64,000 nucleotides of DNA from Rheinheimera soli (lineage in GTDB: Bacteria > Pseudomonadota > Gammaproteobacteria > Enterobacterales > Alteromonadaceae), in the NCBI RefSeq assembly GCF_021290985.1, contig NZ_JAJOYU010000005.1:62001-126000 (forward strand), read 5' to 3'. The notes below the pieces were generated by a model. The model saw nothing but the letters and a program-made list of their open reading frames with translations, was not told the DNA's origin and made no database searches. Shown here piece by piece: positions 1 to 8,605 of this stretch (within the stretch, counting starts at the first letter, position 1; every line of letters begins with the position of its first letter). A program made the translations under genes and the position numbers.

Positions 1-146
1 ATTTCCACCGGTGCTGTCTCTGAAGCTTTAGTTTCTTGTGCTTGTTGCGTTTCCTGCGCATAAAGTGGCAGAACTACGCTGCCACTCAGTAGCAGGGTGA
101 CAGCCCTTGCTACTGCGGTTCTGGTAAATATCTTATTATTGTTCAT
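1..146 (-). CDS. N-terminus of a probable TonB-dependent receptor (partial)
   Basis: Only the first 48 codons lie in the window; the rest is beyond base 1. The ATG is at 146-144. The peptide begins MNNNKIFTRTAVARAV, has a hydrophobic stretch, then a likely signal-peptidase site after LPLYA, and continues QETQQAQETKASETAPVE. A signal peptide followed by a Q/E/T-rich linker before the plug domain is usual for Alteromonadales TonB-dependent receptors, and the intact receptor at 10250-13588 starts the same way (VSVQAQETDK). No plug or barrel sequence is visible, so the assignment is by resemblance only; another exported protein is possible. Confidence 0.5.
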   Translation of the reverse strand, partial: MNNNKIFTRTAVARAVTLLLSGSVVLPLYAQETQQAQETKASETAPVE

Positions 147-533
147 CTATCCATACCCTCTTGATTTATATTAGTCACCTGAATCAAGGATCTGGCCAGC
201 TATACAGCCAAAAAGCTGTAGTCACTGAAAACCGCCAAATTCTCTTTTTGTTAAGGTGCTGAACTTACCGGCTTCCTCCACGTCAATGCCGAATTGCCAA
301 CTCCCCCAAAATTCATTGTAGTGATACAGTCAGAAGCTTGATTTTGCCAAAATGCGTTACCCTCTTGCTTTTTTTTATATTTTTTCTTGAACAGAAAATA
401 GCCAGCACTTTTTTTCAGATAAAAAGCAGCTGGCATAGTGGCTGTATTTGATTGCTTCCTGTTTGAACTTAACCCGATTGAAGTATTCTTAGAAGTAACT
501 CTATGAATTAAATTACTTTTGTGAGGATGTCAT
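147..533. other. Intergenic region between divergent genes, no gene seen
   Basis: These 387 bases separate the partial minus-strand receptor gene from the plus-strand hydrolase. They must hold promoters in both directions. I see AT-rich stretches (for example around 360-400) but no convincing promoter pair, hairpin terminator or RNA gene. A minus-strand reading frame at 251-436 has lysine-rich, non-protein-like composition and no ribosome-binding site. Confidence 0.5.
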
Positions 534-1535
534 TTGAAACTTGTACAGATATCTCTGTTGTTAGGCTTAGTCAGCGCAGCGCTGCCTGCCGCGGCAACAG
601 CTGCTGTGTATGGCCCACGACTGGAAGGTTTTGACTATCCTTACCCTGTGCAGCAATTTGGTGTGAACAGCCAGCAACAACAGCTGGAGATGGCTTATCT
701 GGATGTTCCCGCCGCAAAACCCAATGGCAAAGTGGCGTTACTGCTGCATGGCAAAAACTTTTGTGCCGCCACCTGGCAAGGCAGTATTGAAGCCTTAACT
801 GCAGCGGGTTACAGAGTGATAGCGCCGGACCAGATTGGTTTTTGTAAGTCCAGCAAACCAAAGCAGTACCAGTTTAGTTTTCAGCAACTGGCGGTTAATA
901 CCAAAGCTTTGCTGGACAAGCTTAATATCAAACAAGTGACAGTGATGGGCCACTCAATGGGCGGCATGCTGGCGACTCGTTTTGCCTTGTTATACCCAAA
1001 CGAGACAGAGCAGCTGGTGCTGGTGAATCCTATAGGGCTGGAAGACTGGAAAGCTTTAGGTGTGCCTTATCGTACTGTGGATCAGTGGTATCAGCGTGAG
1101 TTAAACACCTCTGCTGCTGGTATCAAACAGTATCAGCTAAGTACTTATTATGCTGGCAAGTGGCGACCAGAGTTTGACCGCTGGGTGGAGATGCAGGCCG
1201 GTATGTACAATGGGGAGGGCAAAGAGCAGGTGGCCTGGAATTCAGCTTTAACGGCAGAGATGATTTTCACCCAGCCGGTGTTGTACGAATTTGGTCAATT
1301 GAAGATGCCTGTGCTACTGATGATTGGCGAGTTGGATAATACCGCCATCGCCAAAGATATAGCGCCAGCTGAACTTAAGCCCAAGCTTGGCAATTACGCC
1401 ACACTTGGTCCTGCGGCAGTAAAAGCTATGCCGAATGCGTCTTTGATTACTTTTGCTGATTTAGGCCATTCGCCGCATATTCAGCACCCGGAGCGTTTTC
1501 ATCAGCAGTTGATTAAGCAGCTACAACCTAAGTAG
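534..1535 (+). CDS. Secreted alpha/beta-fold hydrolase
   Basis: 333 residues with a signal peptide (cleavage probably after PAAATA near residue 23). The alpha/beta hydrolase core is clear: an HG oxyanion motif (LLHGKNF near residue 72), the nucleophile elbow GHSMGG with Ser141, an acid region near GELDNTA, and the catalytic His in DLGHSPHIQHP near the C-terminus. Such exported hydrolases act on ester or related bonds, but the substrate cannot be read from the sequence. The start is TTG at 534, preceded by GAGGAT at 522-527; no ATG fits as well. It stands alone, convergent with the exporter pair downstream. Confidence 0.85.
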   Translation: MKLVQISLLLGLVSAALPAAATAAVYGPRLEGFDYPYPVQQFGVNSQQQQLEMAYLDVPAAKPNGKVALLLHGKNFCAATWQGSIEALTAAGYRVIAPDQIGFCKSSKPKQYQFSFQQLAVNTKALLDKLNIKQVTVMGHSMGGMLATRFALLYPNETEQLVLVNPIGLEDWKALGVPYRTVDQWYQRELNTSAAGIKQYQLSTYYAGKWRPEFDRWVEMQAGMYNGEGKEQVAWNSALTAEMIFTQPVLYEFGQLKMPVLLMIGELDNTAIAKDIAPAELKPKLGNYATLGPAAVKAMPNASLITFADLGHSPHIQHPERFHQQLIKQLQPK

Positions 1536-1569
1536 CTGCTGGTGTTGCTATTGGTTTTACTGCATAAGT

Positions 1570-2049
1570 TTATTCGGCAGCTAAGTGGTCCTTTGGTTTA
1601 GCTTCGGTGGTTTTGCCGCTGCTATAGATAAAATACAGCGCTATACCCAAACATAAAATAGCGCCCAGCCGCTGCTCTGAAAGTGGCATGGCGCTGTTGT
1701 CCAGCCAGCCAAAATGATCAATCAACATACTCATGGTCAATTGACCAAAAATCACCGCAACTGTGGCTATAGCTGTGCCAATACGTTGTACTGCCAGCAC
1801 CATAATCACTATGTAAGGCACACCCAGCAGTGCTCCGAGCAATTGCCATTTAGGCACATCCAGCAAAGTGACACTGTATTTAGGTTCAAAGAAAAAGATT
1901 AATAAAGCCGTGATTAATGCGCCTAAAGCAAAAGTCAGAAAAGCACAGCGAAACACACCTACCTGAGCGCCCAAGCGGCCATTAATAGCGGCCTGAATAC
2001 TTAATACTGCACCTGCAAGCGCAGCCAGAATAATCATTAAAATCGTCAT
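1570..2049 (-). CDS. YdcZ-type (DUF606) DMT family small membrane transporter, copy 2
   Basis: 159 residues with about five hydrophobic segments and almost no loops. The start MTILMIILAALAGAVLSIQ leads into AAINGRLGAQVG, typical of the DUF606/YdcZ half-size members of the drug/metabolite transporter superfamily. It lies 23 bases downstream of a paralogue (2073-2507) on the same strand. Two adjacent small DMT genes commonly form a heteromeric exporter, so a joint inner-membrane pump is likely. The substrate is unknown. The divergent LysR gene at 2615 probably controls the pair. Confidence 0.8.
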   Translation of the reverse strand: MTILMIILAALAGAVLSIQAAINGRLGAQVGVFRCAFLTFALGALITALLIFFFEPKYSVTLLDVPKWQLLGALLGVPYIVIMVLAVQRIGTAIATVAVIFGQLTMSMLIDHFGWLDNSAMPLSEQRLGAILCLGIALYFIYSSGKTTEAKPKDHLAAE

Positions 2050-2072
2050 GGTTTTTCCTTAGAACTTGTTTA

Positions 2073-2507
2073 TTAGCTGCTGGCCATCAATACCAATGCA
2101 ATCACTATGAAAAATAGTGCGAGCAGACGTTTGGTATCCATTCTGCGGTGCGGCACCCCAAACCAGCCATAGTGATCAATGATCAGGCTTTTAAATACCT
2201 GACCGGCCAAAATGCCGACCATGGTCATAGCTATGCCAATAATGGGCGCAGCCAGAGTCAGAATAACCACATAAACAGGCCCTAATACGCCACCGAGCAG
2301 TTGCCATGAAGGCTGGCTAAAAAAGGATGGGCTGTTGCGTGGGCTAAAAAACAGCATCAGCATAAAAGTGATGGCAGCACCCACAGCAAAAATACTGAAG
2401 GTGGCCCATAACTTACCCACTGCAAGCCCCAATGGCCCTAGTAAACCGGCCTCTACCGACAACCCCATTCCACCTGCTACCACCAGTAGCAATAACAACA
2501 TCTGCAT
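2073..2507 (-). CDS. YdcZ-type (DUF606) DMT family small membrane transporter, copy 1
   Basis: 144 residues, all membrane segments. It starts MQMLLLLLVVAGGMGLSVE and has the family pattern of small residues in TM1 followed by an aromatic-rich second half (WQLLGGVLGPVYVV), which matches WQLLGALLGVPYIV in the downstream paralogue. It is the first gene of a two-gene operon transcribed away from the LysR regulator, with a 107-base divergent promoter region between them. Function as one half of a small-molecule exporter is inferred from the family. Confidence 0.8.
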   Translation of the reverse strand: MQMLLLLLVVAGGMGLSVEAGLLGPLGLAVGKLWATFSIFAVGAAITFMLMLFFSPRNSPSFFSQPSWQLLGGVLGPVYVVILTLAAPIIGIAMTMVGILAGQVFKSLIIDHYGWFGVPHRRMDTKRLLALFFIVIALVLMASS

Positions 2508-2614
2508 AACTTTTCTCCACTGCTGCAGGGCTGATTCAAGCGGCGCAGCATATAGCAGTGCTTGGTTGCGAAAAACGCTATAATTCAGAAATCACCTTTG
2601 CAGGATTTGCACGA

Positions 2615-3565
2615 ATGAATGACTTAAATGCAATTAGTATCAGAAATCTGCTGTTTTTTATCAGCGTGTTTGATGCACAGAGTTTTTCAATAGTGGCGCG
2701 AAGGGAAGAAGTGTCAGCTTCTATGGTGTCGCGTTCTGTGCAGCAGTTAGAAGACGCACTGGGTCAACAACTGTTTTATCGCAATACAAGGGCTGTGATC
2801 CCTACTGAAGCGGGGCGGATTTTTGCGGACTATGCGCGCGCCATGGCTGAGCAGTTGAGCGAAGCGCAAAAAGAGTTACAGGATAAAACACTGCAGCCAG
2901 CCGGTGTGGTTCGGGTCAATGCGCCAGTGTTTTTTGGCCAAAAACATATAGCGCCCTGGTTAGCCGAATTAAGCAACAGATACCCAAAACTACAAATAGA
3001 ACTTAGTCTAACCGACGATTTTATTTACCCTCACCGTGAAGCGGCCGACCTGATTTTCCGTATTGGTGCTTTGGCTGATTCCTCTTTTCATGCGCGGGTG
3101 ATTGGAACGCAAACTTATTATCTGGCGGCTTCTCCTGACTATATAAACAAACACGGCGAGCCAAAAACACCTGCCGATCTTCCTCAGCATCAGGCTTTGG
3201 TGTATCGCGGCTCTTCAGGGCCAAATCGATGGCTGTTCAAAGAAAAACATGATGGAGAAAAACAAGCCAGTTGGGTTCATTCGCCAGTCAAGGCTGTTTT
3301 AACCTCCAACAATGCCGACAGCTTATTTACAGCAGCATTAACAGGTATGGGGCTGGTGCTGTTTCCCGACTGGCTGATTGGCGACAGCCTGAAACAAGGT
3401 AAGCTGGTTCTATTATTACCCGACTATGAAGCTGCCATTAAAACGGAGCCACAATGTATAGCTGCTATTTACCCTCATGTTCGGCATCCACCGCTGAATG
3501 TGCGAGTGCTGATTGATTATTTTATTGAAGTCTATGGTTCGCCGCTGTATTGGCAGTTGGAATAA
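2615..3565 (+). CDS. LysR family transcriptional regulator
   Basis: 316 residues from ATG 2615, chosen because AGGA lies at 2602-2605 and because the winged helix-turn-helix normally begins within the first ten residues. The HTH covers SIRNLLFFISVFDAQSFSIV to about residue 65 (SASMVSRSVQQLE, RNTRAVIPTEAG), followed by a LysR substrate-binding domain (VVRVNAPVFFGQKHIAPWL; TGMGLVLFPDWLI). Divergent placement with the two YdcZ-type exporter genes points to their control in response to a small ligand, as is usual for LysR-exporter pairs. An in-frame upstream start at 2558 exists but adds a non-conserved tail. Confidence 0.88.
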   Translation: MNDLNAISIRNLLFFISVFDAQSFSIVARREEVSASMVSRSVQQLEDALGQQLFYRNTRAVIPTEAGRIFADYARAMAEQLSEAQKELQDKTLQPAGVVRVNAPVFFGQKHIAPWLAELSNRYPKLQIELSLTDDFIYPHREAADLIFRIGALADSSFHARVIGTQTYYLAASPDYINKHGEPKTPADLPQHQALVYRGSSGPNRWLFKEKHDGEKQASWVHSPVKAVLTSNNADSLFTAALTGMGLVLFPDWLIGDSLKQGKLVLLLPDYEAAIKTEPQCIAAIYPHVRHPPLNVRVLIDYFIEVYGSPLYWQLE

Positions 3566-3603
3566 ATGGGCAACTGGAATAAACGGGCAGTTGGAGCCAT
3601 AAA
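3552..3603 (+). repeat. Three short tandem repeats of 17 bases over the LysR stop codon
   Basis: The units are GGCAGTTGGAATAAATG (3552-3568), GGCAACTGGAATAAACG (3569-3585) and GGCAGTTGGAGCCATAA (3586-3602). The first contains the last codons and stop of the LysR gene, so the gene end appears to have been duplicated in place by slippage. No function is apparent. Confidence 0.6.
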
Positions 3604-3707
3604 GGCAGAATATAAAGATACAACAATCCATAGGTCTATCCTGATTGCCCGAATAAACGCAGTGCTTTATGGTACTAGCAGAAGCAGATAAAAATGATGG
3701 ATAAAAG

Positions 3708-5015
3708 ATGCTGAATGTCGTTGCTAAACCGCTGGTTAAACTGGTGGAACGTTACCTGCCTGACCCTTATATTTTTGTGTTGTTATTGAGTCTGTTGGTG
3801 TTTGTTGCCGCCATAGTTTTTGAGCAACAAAGCCCTTTGGCTGTGGCGCAGCAATGGGGTGACGGCTTTTGGGGCTTGCTGAGTTTTTCAATGCAAATGC
3901 TGTTGGTGCTGGTGACAGGTTTTATGCTGGCCAGCACCCCTTTAGTCAGCAAACTGCTGGACAGGCTGGCAATGCTTGCTAAAAGTGCAGGTCAGGCCAT
4001 AGTGTTGGTGACGCTAGTGTCTTTAGCTGCGAGTTGGCTGAACTGGGGTTTTGGTTTAGTGGTTGGCGCTTTGTTTGCTAAAGCTTTGGCGCGGCGCATT
4101 CAGGTCGATTACCCCTTGCTGATTGCCAGCGCCTATTCAGGTTTTGTTATTTGGCATGGTGGCTTGTCGGGTTCAGTGCCTTTAACTATTGCCACGTCCG
4201 GCCATTTTGCTGAAGCCCAAATCGGCATTATTCCAACATCCGACACTATTTTTTCGTTGTTTAATCTGCTGTTGCTGGCTGCTTTATTTATCTCTGTGCC
4301 GCTGCTGAATTACCTGATGCGACCTAAAGCTGAAGATGCAGTTTATATAGACCCCGCTAAGTTAAAGCCTGAAAGCCTGCCTGATTTAACCACCGAACGT
4401 CCTGCCGATAAGCTGGAAAATAGCTTTGTCATCACAGCTTTAATTGCTGTGGCCGCCGGAGCTTATTTGCTGCAGTATTTTGCCAAAGCAGGTGGGCTGA
4501 ATCTGAATATAGTGAACTTCTTGTTTTTATTTCTGGCGATTTTGCTGCACGGCACACCAAGGCGTTTATTGCATAGCTTGCAGCAGGCTATTCAGGGCGG
4601 AGCTGGCATTATTATTCAGTTTCCGTTTTATGCCGGTATTATGGCCGTGATGATGCAGTCGGGTTTAGCTCAGTCTTTATCACAGTGGTTTGTTAGCTTT
4701 GCCACGGCAGAAAGTCTGGCGTTCTGGACCTTTTTGAGTGCTGGTTTAGTCAATATTTTTATTCCATCCGGTGGTGGTCAGTGGGCCGTGCAAGCTCCAG
4801 TGATGATACCTGCGGCTTTGGAATTAGGAGCTGAAGTCAATCGTATAGCTATGGCTGTGGCCTGGGGCGATGCTTGGACTAACTTAATCCAGCCGTTTTG
4901 GGCTTTGCCTGTTTTGGCGATAGCTGGCCTTAAAGCCAAAGATGTAATGGGGTATTGCTTGCTGCAGTTGCTGGCGACAGGTGTCATTATCAGTCTGGTT
5001 TTGAGTTTTATCTGA
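3708..5015 (+). CDS. atoE: Short-chain fatty-acid transporter, AtoE family
   Basis: 435 residues, about twelve membrane segments. The opening (LVERYLPDPYIFVLLLSLLV) and the segments GFVIWHGGLSGSVPLTIA and FIPSGGGQWAVQAPVMIPAA are characteristic of the AtoE/short-chain fatty-acid permease family in the ion-transporter superfamily. Members import butyrate, acetoacetate or other short acids across the inner membrane. No ato catabolic genes are adjacent: upstream is the LysR regulator, downstream the convergent DUF6445 gene ends two bases away. The specific substrate is therefore open. Confidence 0.85.
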   Translation: MLNVVAKPLVKLVERYLPDPYIFVLLLSLLVFVAAIVFEQQSPLAVAQQWGDGFWGLLSFSMQMLLVLVTGFMLASTPLVSKLLDRLAMLAKSAGQAIVLVTLVSLAASWLNWGFGLVVGALFAKALARRIQVDYPLLIASAYSGFVIWHGGLSGSVPLTIATSGHFAEAQIGIIPTSDTIFSLFNLLLLAALFISVPLLNYLMRPKAEDAVYIDPAKLKPESLPDLTTERPADKLENSFVITALIAVAAGAYLLQYFAKAGGLNLNIVNFLFLFLAILLHGTPRRLLHSLQQAIQGGAGIIIQFPFYAGIMAVMMQSGLAQSLSQWFVSFATAESLAFWTFLSAGLVNIFIPSGGGQWAVQAPVMIPAALELGAEVNRIAMAVAWGDAWTNLIQPFWALPVLAIAGLKAKDVMGYCLLQLLATGVIISLVLSFI

Positions 5016-5016
5016 G

Positions 5017-5703
5017 TCAGGCCTTCGCTGCCGACAGGAAGGACGCGATAGTAAAACGGCCGGAAAATGGGTTCAGATCGTAGCTGTAATCAGGCTTGAT
5101 ATCGCCTGAGTGCAAAGATGAGCAGCGGTACAACACCAGACGGTTAAAACGGGCTGGTACAGTAGCAATCACCTCAAAGAGTGGCGTGTTACCACAAATG
5201 TAACCCTTTGGCACACCATGCTTTTGAAAATCAGCCTGCAAAGCGTGCTGATAATTGACCTGACACTCTGGCGTAATAGCCTCATAGCCTGTGCTGCGGT
5301 GGCGATAAAAACTGGTGCCGCCGTGGCGTTCATCACATAAGTAATAGATGGCCGCCAGTTCGTCAGGGTAAGGCCGGTCAAAGTGGGGAATAGACTGCAT
5401 AGGCGACAATGTTGCCGCCGGGGTACTGACCAGGGAAAAATAGCTTTCAATCTGCCGCAGTTGTGTTGGCGCCAGGCCAAAACAGTCCTGAACAGCTTGT
5501 GCTAACTGCTGTAGCAGGAAAGTACCAAAGGCGGCTGGCGCAGCAGAGCGTAAGCCAGGATACAAACCCCCAGCTTGTTTCACCTCTCCTTGTTGCAAGG
5601 CATACTGGAGCAGTTGCTCTGGCTGTGGAATAAAATCATCCACCACCAGCAGCGGCTGTTGCTGCTGGCCTATCCGGCTAAACCTTACTACAGGCTGCCT
5701 CAT
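5017..5703 (-). CDS. DUF6445 protein of the halogenase operon, oxygenase-like pattern
   Basis: 228 residues from ATG 5703, which overlaps the halogenase stop as TAATG; an in-frame start at 5727 would add eight residues. It matches what I know as DUF6445, a family found beside tryptophan halogenases. What can be seen is H107-x-D109 in IPHFDRPYPDE, then GGTSFYRH at 128-135, H198 in SLHSGD and R216 in SGRFTIASFL. That order (HxD, GGxxxFY, distal His, Arg) resembles 2-oxoglutarate/Fe(II) dioxygenases of the prolyl-hydroxylase type. It is the last gene of the operon. Enzyme activity is inferred, not known. Confidence 0.7.
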   Translation of the reverse strand: MRQPVVRFSRIGQQQQPLLVVDDFIPQPEQLLQYALQQGEVKQAGGLYPGLRSAAPAAFGTFLLQQLAQAVQDCFGLAPTQLRQIESYFSLVSTPAATLSPMQSIPHFDRPYPDELAAIYYLCDERHGGTSFYRHRSTGYEAITPECQVNYQHALQADFQKHGVPKGYICGNTPLFEVIATVPARFNRLVLYRCSSLHSGDIKPDYSYDLNPFSGRFTIASFLSAAKA

Positions 5704-7211
5704 TAATAGACTTTTCCGGCTTTGCAATGCAGGTCGATAAAGCTTTGATGAGACGGCATATGGTCGACAGATTTGCGGATCACGCTGCGAATTCCCTCCA
5801 GCCGCTTTGCCAGCTCAGCTTCAGGGAACAAATCGGCCATAGGGTGATAGCCTTGTGGTGTTATGCCTTGCCCCAGCATGACTTCAAACCAGCTCAGATC
5901 GCTGAACATTTCATTGTTAAAACGGAATATGCGGCCATTGGCTTTAAATTGTTGGATTTTTTGGCTCAGTTCATCCGGCACTGGCATAGTGCGGCAATAA
6001 TTCCAGAACTCTGAATCAGTGCGATCTGTGGCATGGTAATGCAGGATCAGAAAATCCCTGATCTTGTCATAGTCAAAGTGCATCTGACGGTTGAATTCGT
6101 CTATGTCACTTTGGGCAAAGTTACGGTCGGGGAAAAAACTAAAGAGTTTAGAAATAGTGGCCTGTACCAAATGCAAACTGGTGGATTCCAGCGGTTCCAT
6201 AAAGCCACCAGCCAAGCCAACAGCCAGACAGTTTTTATTCCAGAATTGTTTACGTTTGCCAGTAACAAAGCGGATGGGCCTTGGTTCTGCCAGCGCTTCA
6301 CCATCCAGATTCTTCAGCAAAATAGCCGTAGCTTCATCTTCTGACATAAAACGGCTGCAGTAGACATGGCCATTACCCACTCTGTGTTGCAGTGGAATAC
6401 GCCACTGCCAGCCAGCTCTCTGGGCTGTGGCTCTGGTAAAAGGCCAGGGTTCAGAGGTGGTTGCGCTTGGCACTGCAATAGCTCTGTCGCACGGCAACCA
6501 GTGGCTCCAGTCTTCATAGCCGGTTTTCAGGGTTTGCTCAATCAGCAGTCCACGAAAACCGGAGCAGTCGATAAAAAAGTCAGCTTCGTGTTCAGTGCCA
6601 TCGGCCAGACGTAAAGAGCGAATAAAGCCATTATCCAGCTGACGTACTTCAACTACTTCACCTTCGGTGCGCTGCACGCCCCATTGTTCGGCTAATTCAC
6701 GTAAATACTTGGCAAAAAGCCCTGCATCAAAATGAAAGGCGTAGGCGATATTCGACAGAGGCGAGTTGCCTGCATCCATGGATCGCATAAAGCGCTGTTC
6801 AAGGCAGGCCATTGAACTCAGGGTATATTCATCCAGCGGTGCGGCTTTGCCCAAAGCGCGCATTTTTAACCAGTAGTGATAAAACTGCAGTCCTTCCATA
6901 TTTTTGCCGACATCGCCAAAAGCATGGAAGTAGCTACTGCCCTGTTTTTGCCAGTCCACAAACTGAATACCCAGTTTAAAGGTGGCCTGAGTGCGGCGCA
7001 TAAAGTCGTTTTCGTCCAGCCCAATCAATTCGTTGTAGAGCATAATCTGCGGTATGGTGGCTTCACCTACACCGACAGTGCCTATCTGTTCTGATTCTAT
7101 GACCTGGATCTGACAATACTGGTTTTTTAATACTTTCCCTAAAGCAGCTGCTGTCATCCAGCCGGCAGAGCCTCCACCTAATACGATGATTTTTCTTATT
7201 TTTTCTATCAT
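5703..7211 (-). CDS. Flavin-dependent tryptophan-type halogenase (copy B, intact)
   Basis: 502 residues. Family marks are all present: the FAD-binding GGGSAGWMTAA at 12-22, EATIP at 50-54, the catalytic lysine K79 in ATFKLGIQF (same number as in PrnA), the GWQWRIP motif at 267-273 (WxWxIP), and the glutamate E342 in EPLESTS, equivalent to PrnA E346. Such enzymes use FADH2 and oxygen to make hypohalous acid that chlorinates or brominates an indole or other aromatic. A flavin reductase must supply FADH2; none is in the operon. It sits 7 bases after the degenerate halogenase and overlaps the DUF6445 gene. Free tryptophan is not necessarily the substrate. Confidence 0.9.
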   Translation of the reverse strand: MIEKIRKIIVLGGGSAGWMTAAALGKVLKNQYCQIQVIESEQIGTVGVGEATIPQIMLYNELIGLDENDFMRRTQATFKLGIQFVDWQKQGSSYFHAFGDVGKNMEGLQFYHYWLKMRALGKAAPLDEYTLSSMACLEQRFMRSMDAGNSPLSNIAYAFHFDAGLFAKYLRELAEQWGVQRTEGEVVEVRQLDNGFIRSLRLADGTEHEADFFIDCSGFRGLLIEQTLKTGYEDWSHWLPCDRAIAVPSATTSEPWPFTRATAQRAGWQWRIPLQHRVGNGHVYCSRFMSEDEATAILLKNLDGEALAEPRPIRFVTGKRKQFWNKNCLAVGLAGGFMEPLESTSLHLVQATISKLFSFFPDRNFAQSDIDEFNRQMHFDYDKIRDFLILHYHATDRTDSEFWNYCRTMPVPDELSQKIQQFKANGRIFRFNNEMFSDLSWFEVMLGQGITPQGYHPMADLFPEAELAKRLEGIRSVIRKSVDHMPSHQSFIDLHCKAGKVY

Positions 7212-7218
7212 AACAACC

Positions 7219-8601
7219 TCAATGTGAAAGCTGCTGCAGGCAGCGATTCAGGGTATCAATCTGAGAGGGCATAGCGGCAACTAATCTGGCTATCTGTTGC
7301 TGTACTTGCCTTAATCCTTGTTGTATTTCTGTTTCTGTCCGCTTTGCCAGCAACATACTGCGAAGTTCGGGTGTGAGACCAAGACCTTGCATCAAACCAA
7401 ACCATTGGCCCGCTTTAATGGCATCGGTTTCTGTACTCAAAACGCGGCCTAAGCGGGCAAAAGCCTGGCCAGTTTTAGTCGCCAGCGGTTGCTGATGCAA
7501 GTGCAAAAAGTCCTGCACCTCAGACTGATACTGTTGCCAGTGCTGGTTATACATCAGCGCAGTGGCCGGGCAACTGCTTTGGTTTGGCAACAAATCCAGC
7601 CAACGTATCAGCAGATACTGCAAGGCGGTCAGGCCGTTGTACAGAGGGCAATCCAAAGCCGCTGCTGCTTGTCCAAAACGCAAATGATTATGCTGCCAGG
7701 GTTGGCATTCTACAGGCTGCTGTTTGGTGTAGTTTTGCCAGTCGGTTTGGCCTGTCAGCTGTTGCAGTTCGTGCTTGATCTTTGGTAAATCAGCAGTCGG
7801 ATCTGTGCATTGGCTAAACCAATGACTACCTTGCTGCAAGGGCAGCCGCACTAACCAGCCCCATGAGGTCTGGATCACAGAGCTGTAAGGCTGCTGCAAT
7901 AGCACAGTTGTGTCCTGAGCAGAGAAAAGCTGTACAGTGCGGCTTGCCTCGTCTGCTGTGGGTTCTGCTCTGCAATCCAGGCAATAACCCACAGGGATAA
8001 CAGCGCCATTGTCCAGCTGCAGGCTGCTGATCTGGCCTTGAGCGCTGTAGTCAATCTCCACTGTTTGACTGCTGAGGAAGGTCACACCAAGCTGTTGGTT
8101 AAAGTGCTTCAGGCAAGCTGCGAATTCAGCGCTCTGTAGATGCAGGCCATAACTTAATGCTTCGGCCAGATCGGGTCTGTTTGCAGGGGCCAGAGCAAAT
8201 TTACCCTGATGGGCTGCCTGGGCCGCTATGCTAAACAGCTCAGCCTTGCTGTCTGGCTCCTGTTGCAACAGCTGCAGTATAGCTTGCTCAAATTCAACTG
8301 CTGAGCCGTTCAGGCCATAGTGACCAAAAGGCACAAACCAGCGGTTTTCGCCGCTTTGATACTGACTGCCCAAAGAAAAAGTAGCTTGGGCTTTAGCCAG
8401 CACCAGTTGCAGCGGTAAACCTAACATCTGACAGAGTGTTGCGAGTTCAGGTCCGCATGCTACAGCAGCAGGTTCTTTGATCTTTGCTGGTAACTCCAGC
8501 GCTATACAGCGATAACCAAAAGGCTGTAGATGCCTGGCTACTATGGCTGTTGCCATCTGTAACCAGAGGCCATGGCCTATTAACACCAGAGGTTGTTGCA
8601 T
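7219..8601 (-). CDS. Degenerate halogenase homologue lacking catalytic residues
   Basis: 460 residues from ATG 8601, four bases after the upstream stop and preceded by a G-rich ribosome-binding site (about 8609-8614); an in-frame start at 8652 would overlap the upstream gene. It aligns along its length with the neighbouring halogenases, but the FAD motif is changed to IGHGLWLQMATA, the catalytic lysine is Ser76 (QATFSLGSQY against QATFKLGIQF), the WxWxIP motif is SWGWLVRLPLQQ, and the EPLESTS glutamate segment is PLYNGLTALQ. The frame is fully open, with normal codon use, so it is not a fresh pseudogene. A regulatory or structural partner of the active halogenases is a reasonable inference. 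Confidence 0.8.
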   Translation of the reverse strand: MQQPLVLIGHGLWLQMATAIVARHLQPFGYRCIALELPAKIKEPAAVACGPELATLCQMLGLPLQLVLAKAQATFSLGSQYQSGENRWFVPFGHYGLNGSAVEFEQAILQLLQQEPDSKAELFSIAAQAAHQGKFALAPANRPDLAEALSYGLHLQSAEFAACLKHFNQQLGVTFLSSQTVEIDYSAQGQISSLQLDNGAVIPVGYCLDCRAEPTADEASRTVQLFSAQDTTVLLQQPYSSVIQTSWGWLVRLPLQQGSHWFSQCTDPTADLPKIKHELQQLTGQTDWQNYTKQQPVECQPWQHNHLRFGQAAAALDCPLYNGLTALQYLLIRWLDLLPNQSSCPATALMYNQHWQQYQSEVQDFLHLHQQPLATKTGQAFARLGRVLSTETDAIKAGQWFGLMQGLGLTPELRSMLLAKRTETEIQQGLRQVQQQIARLVAAMPSQIDTLNRCLQQLSH

Positions 8602-8605
8602 CCTT

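Noticed and set aside
251-436. Minus-strand open frame of 61 codons
   Set aside because: Lysine/aromatic-rich composition, no ribosome-binding site, no likeness to a protein.
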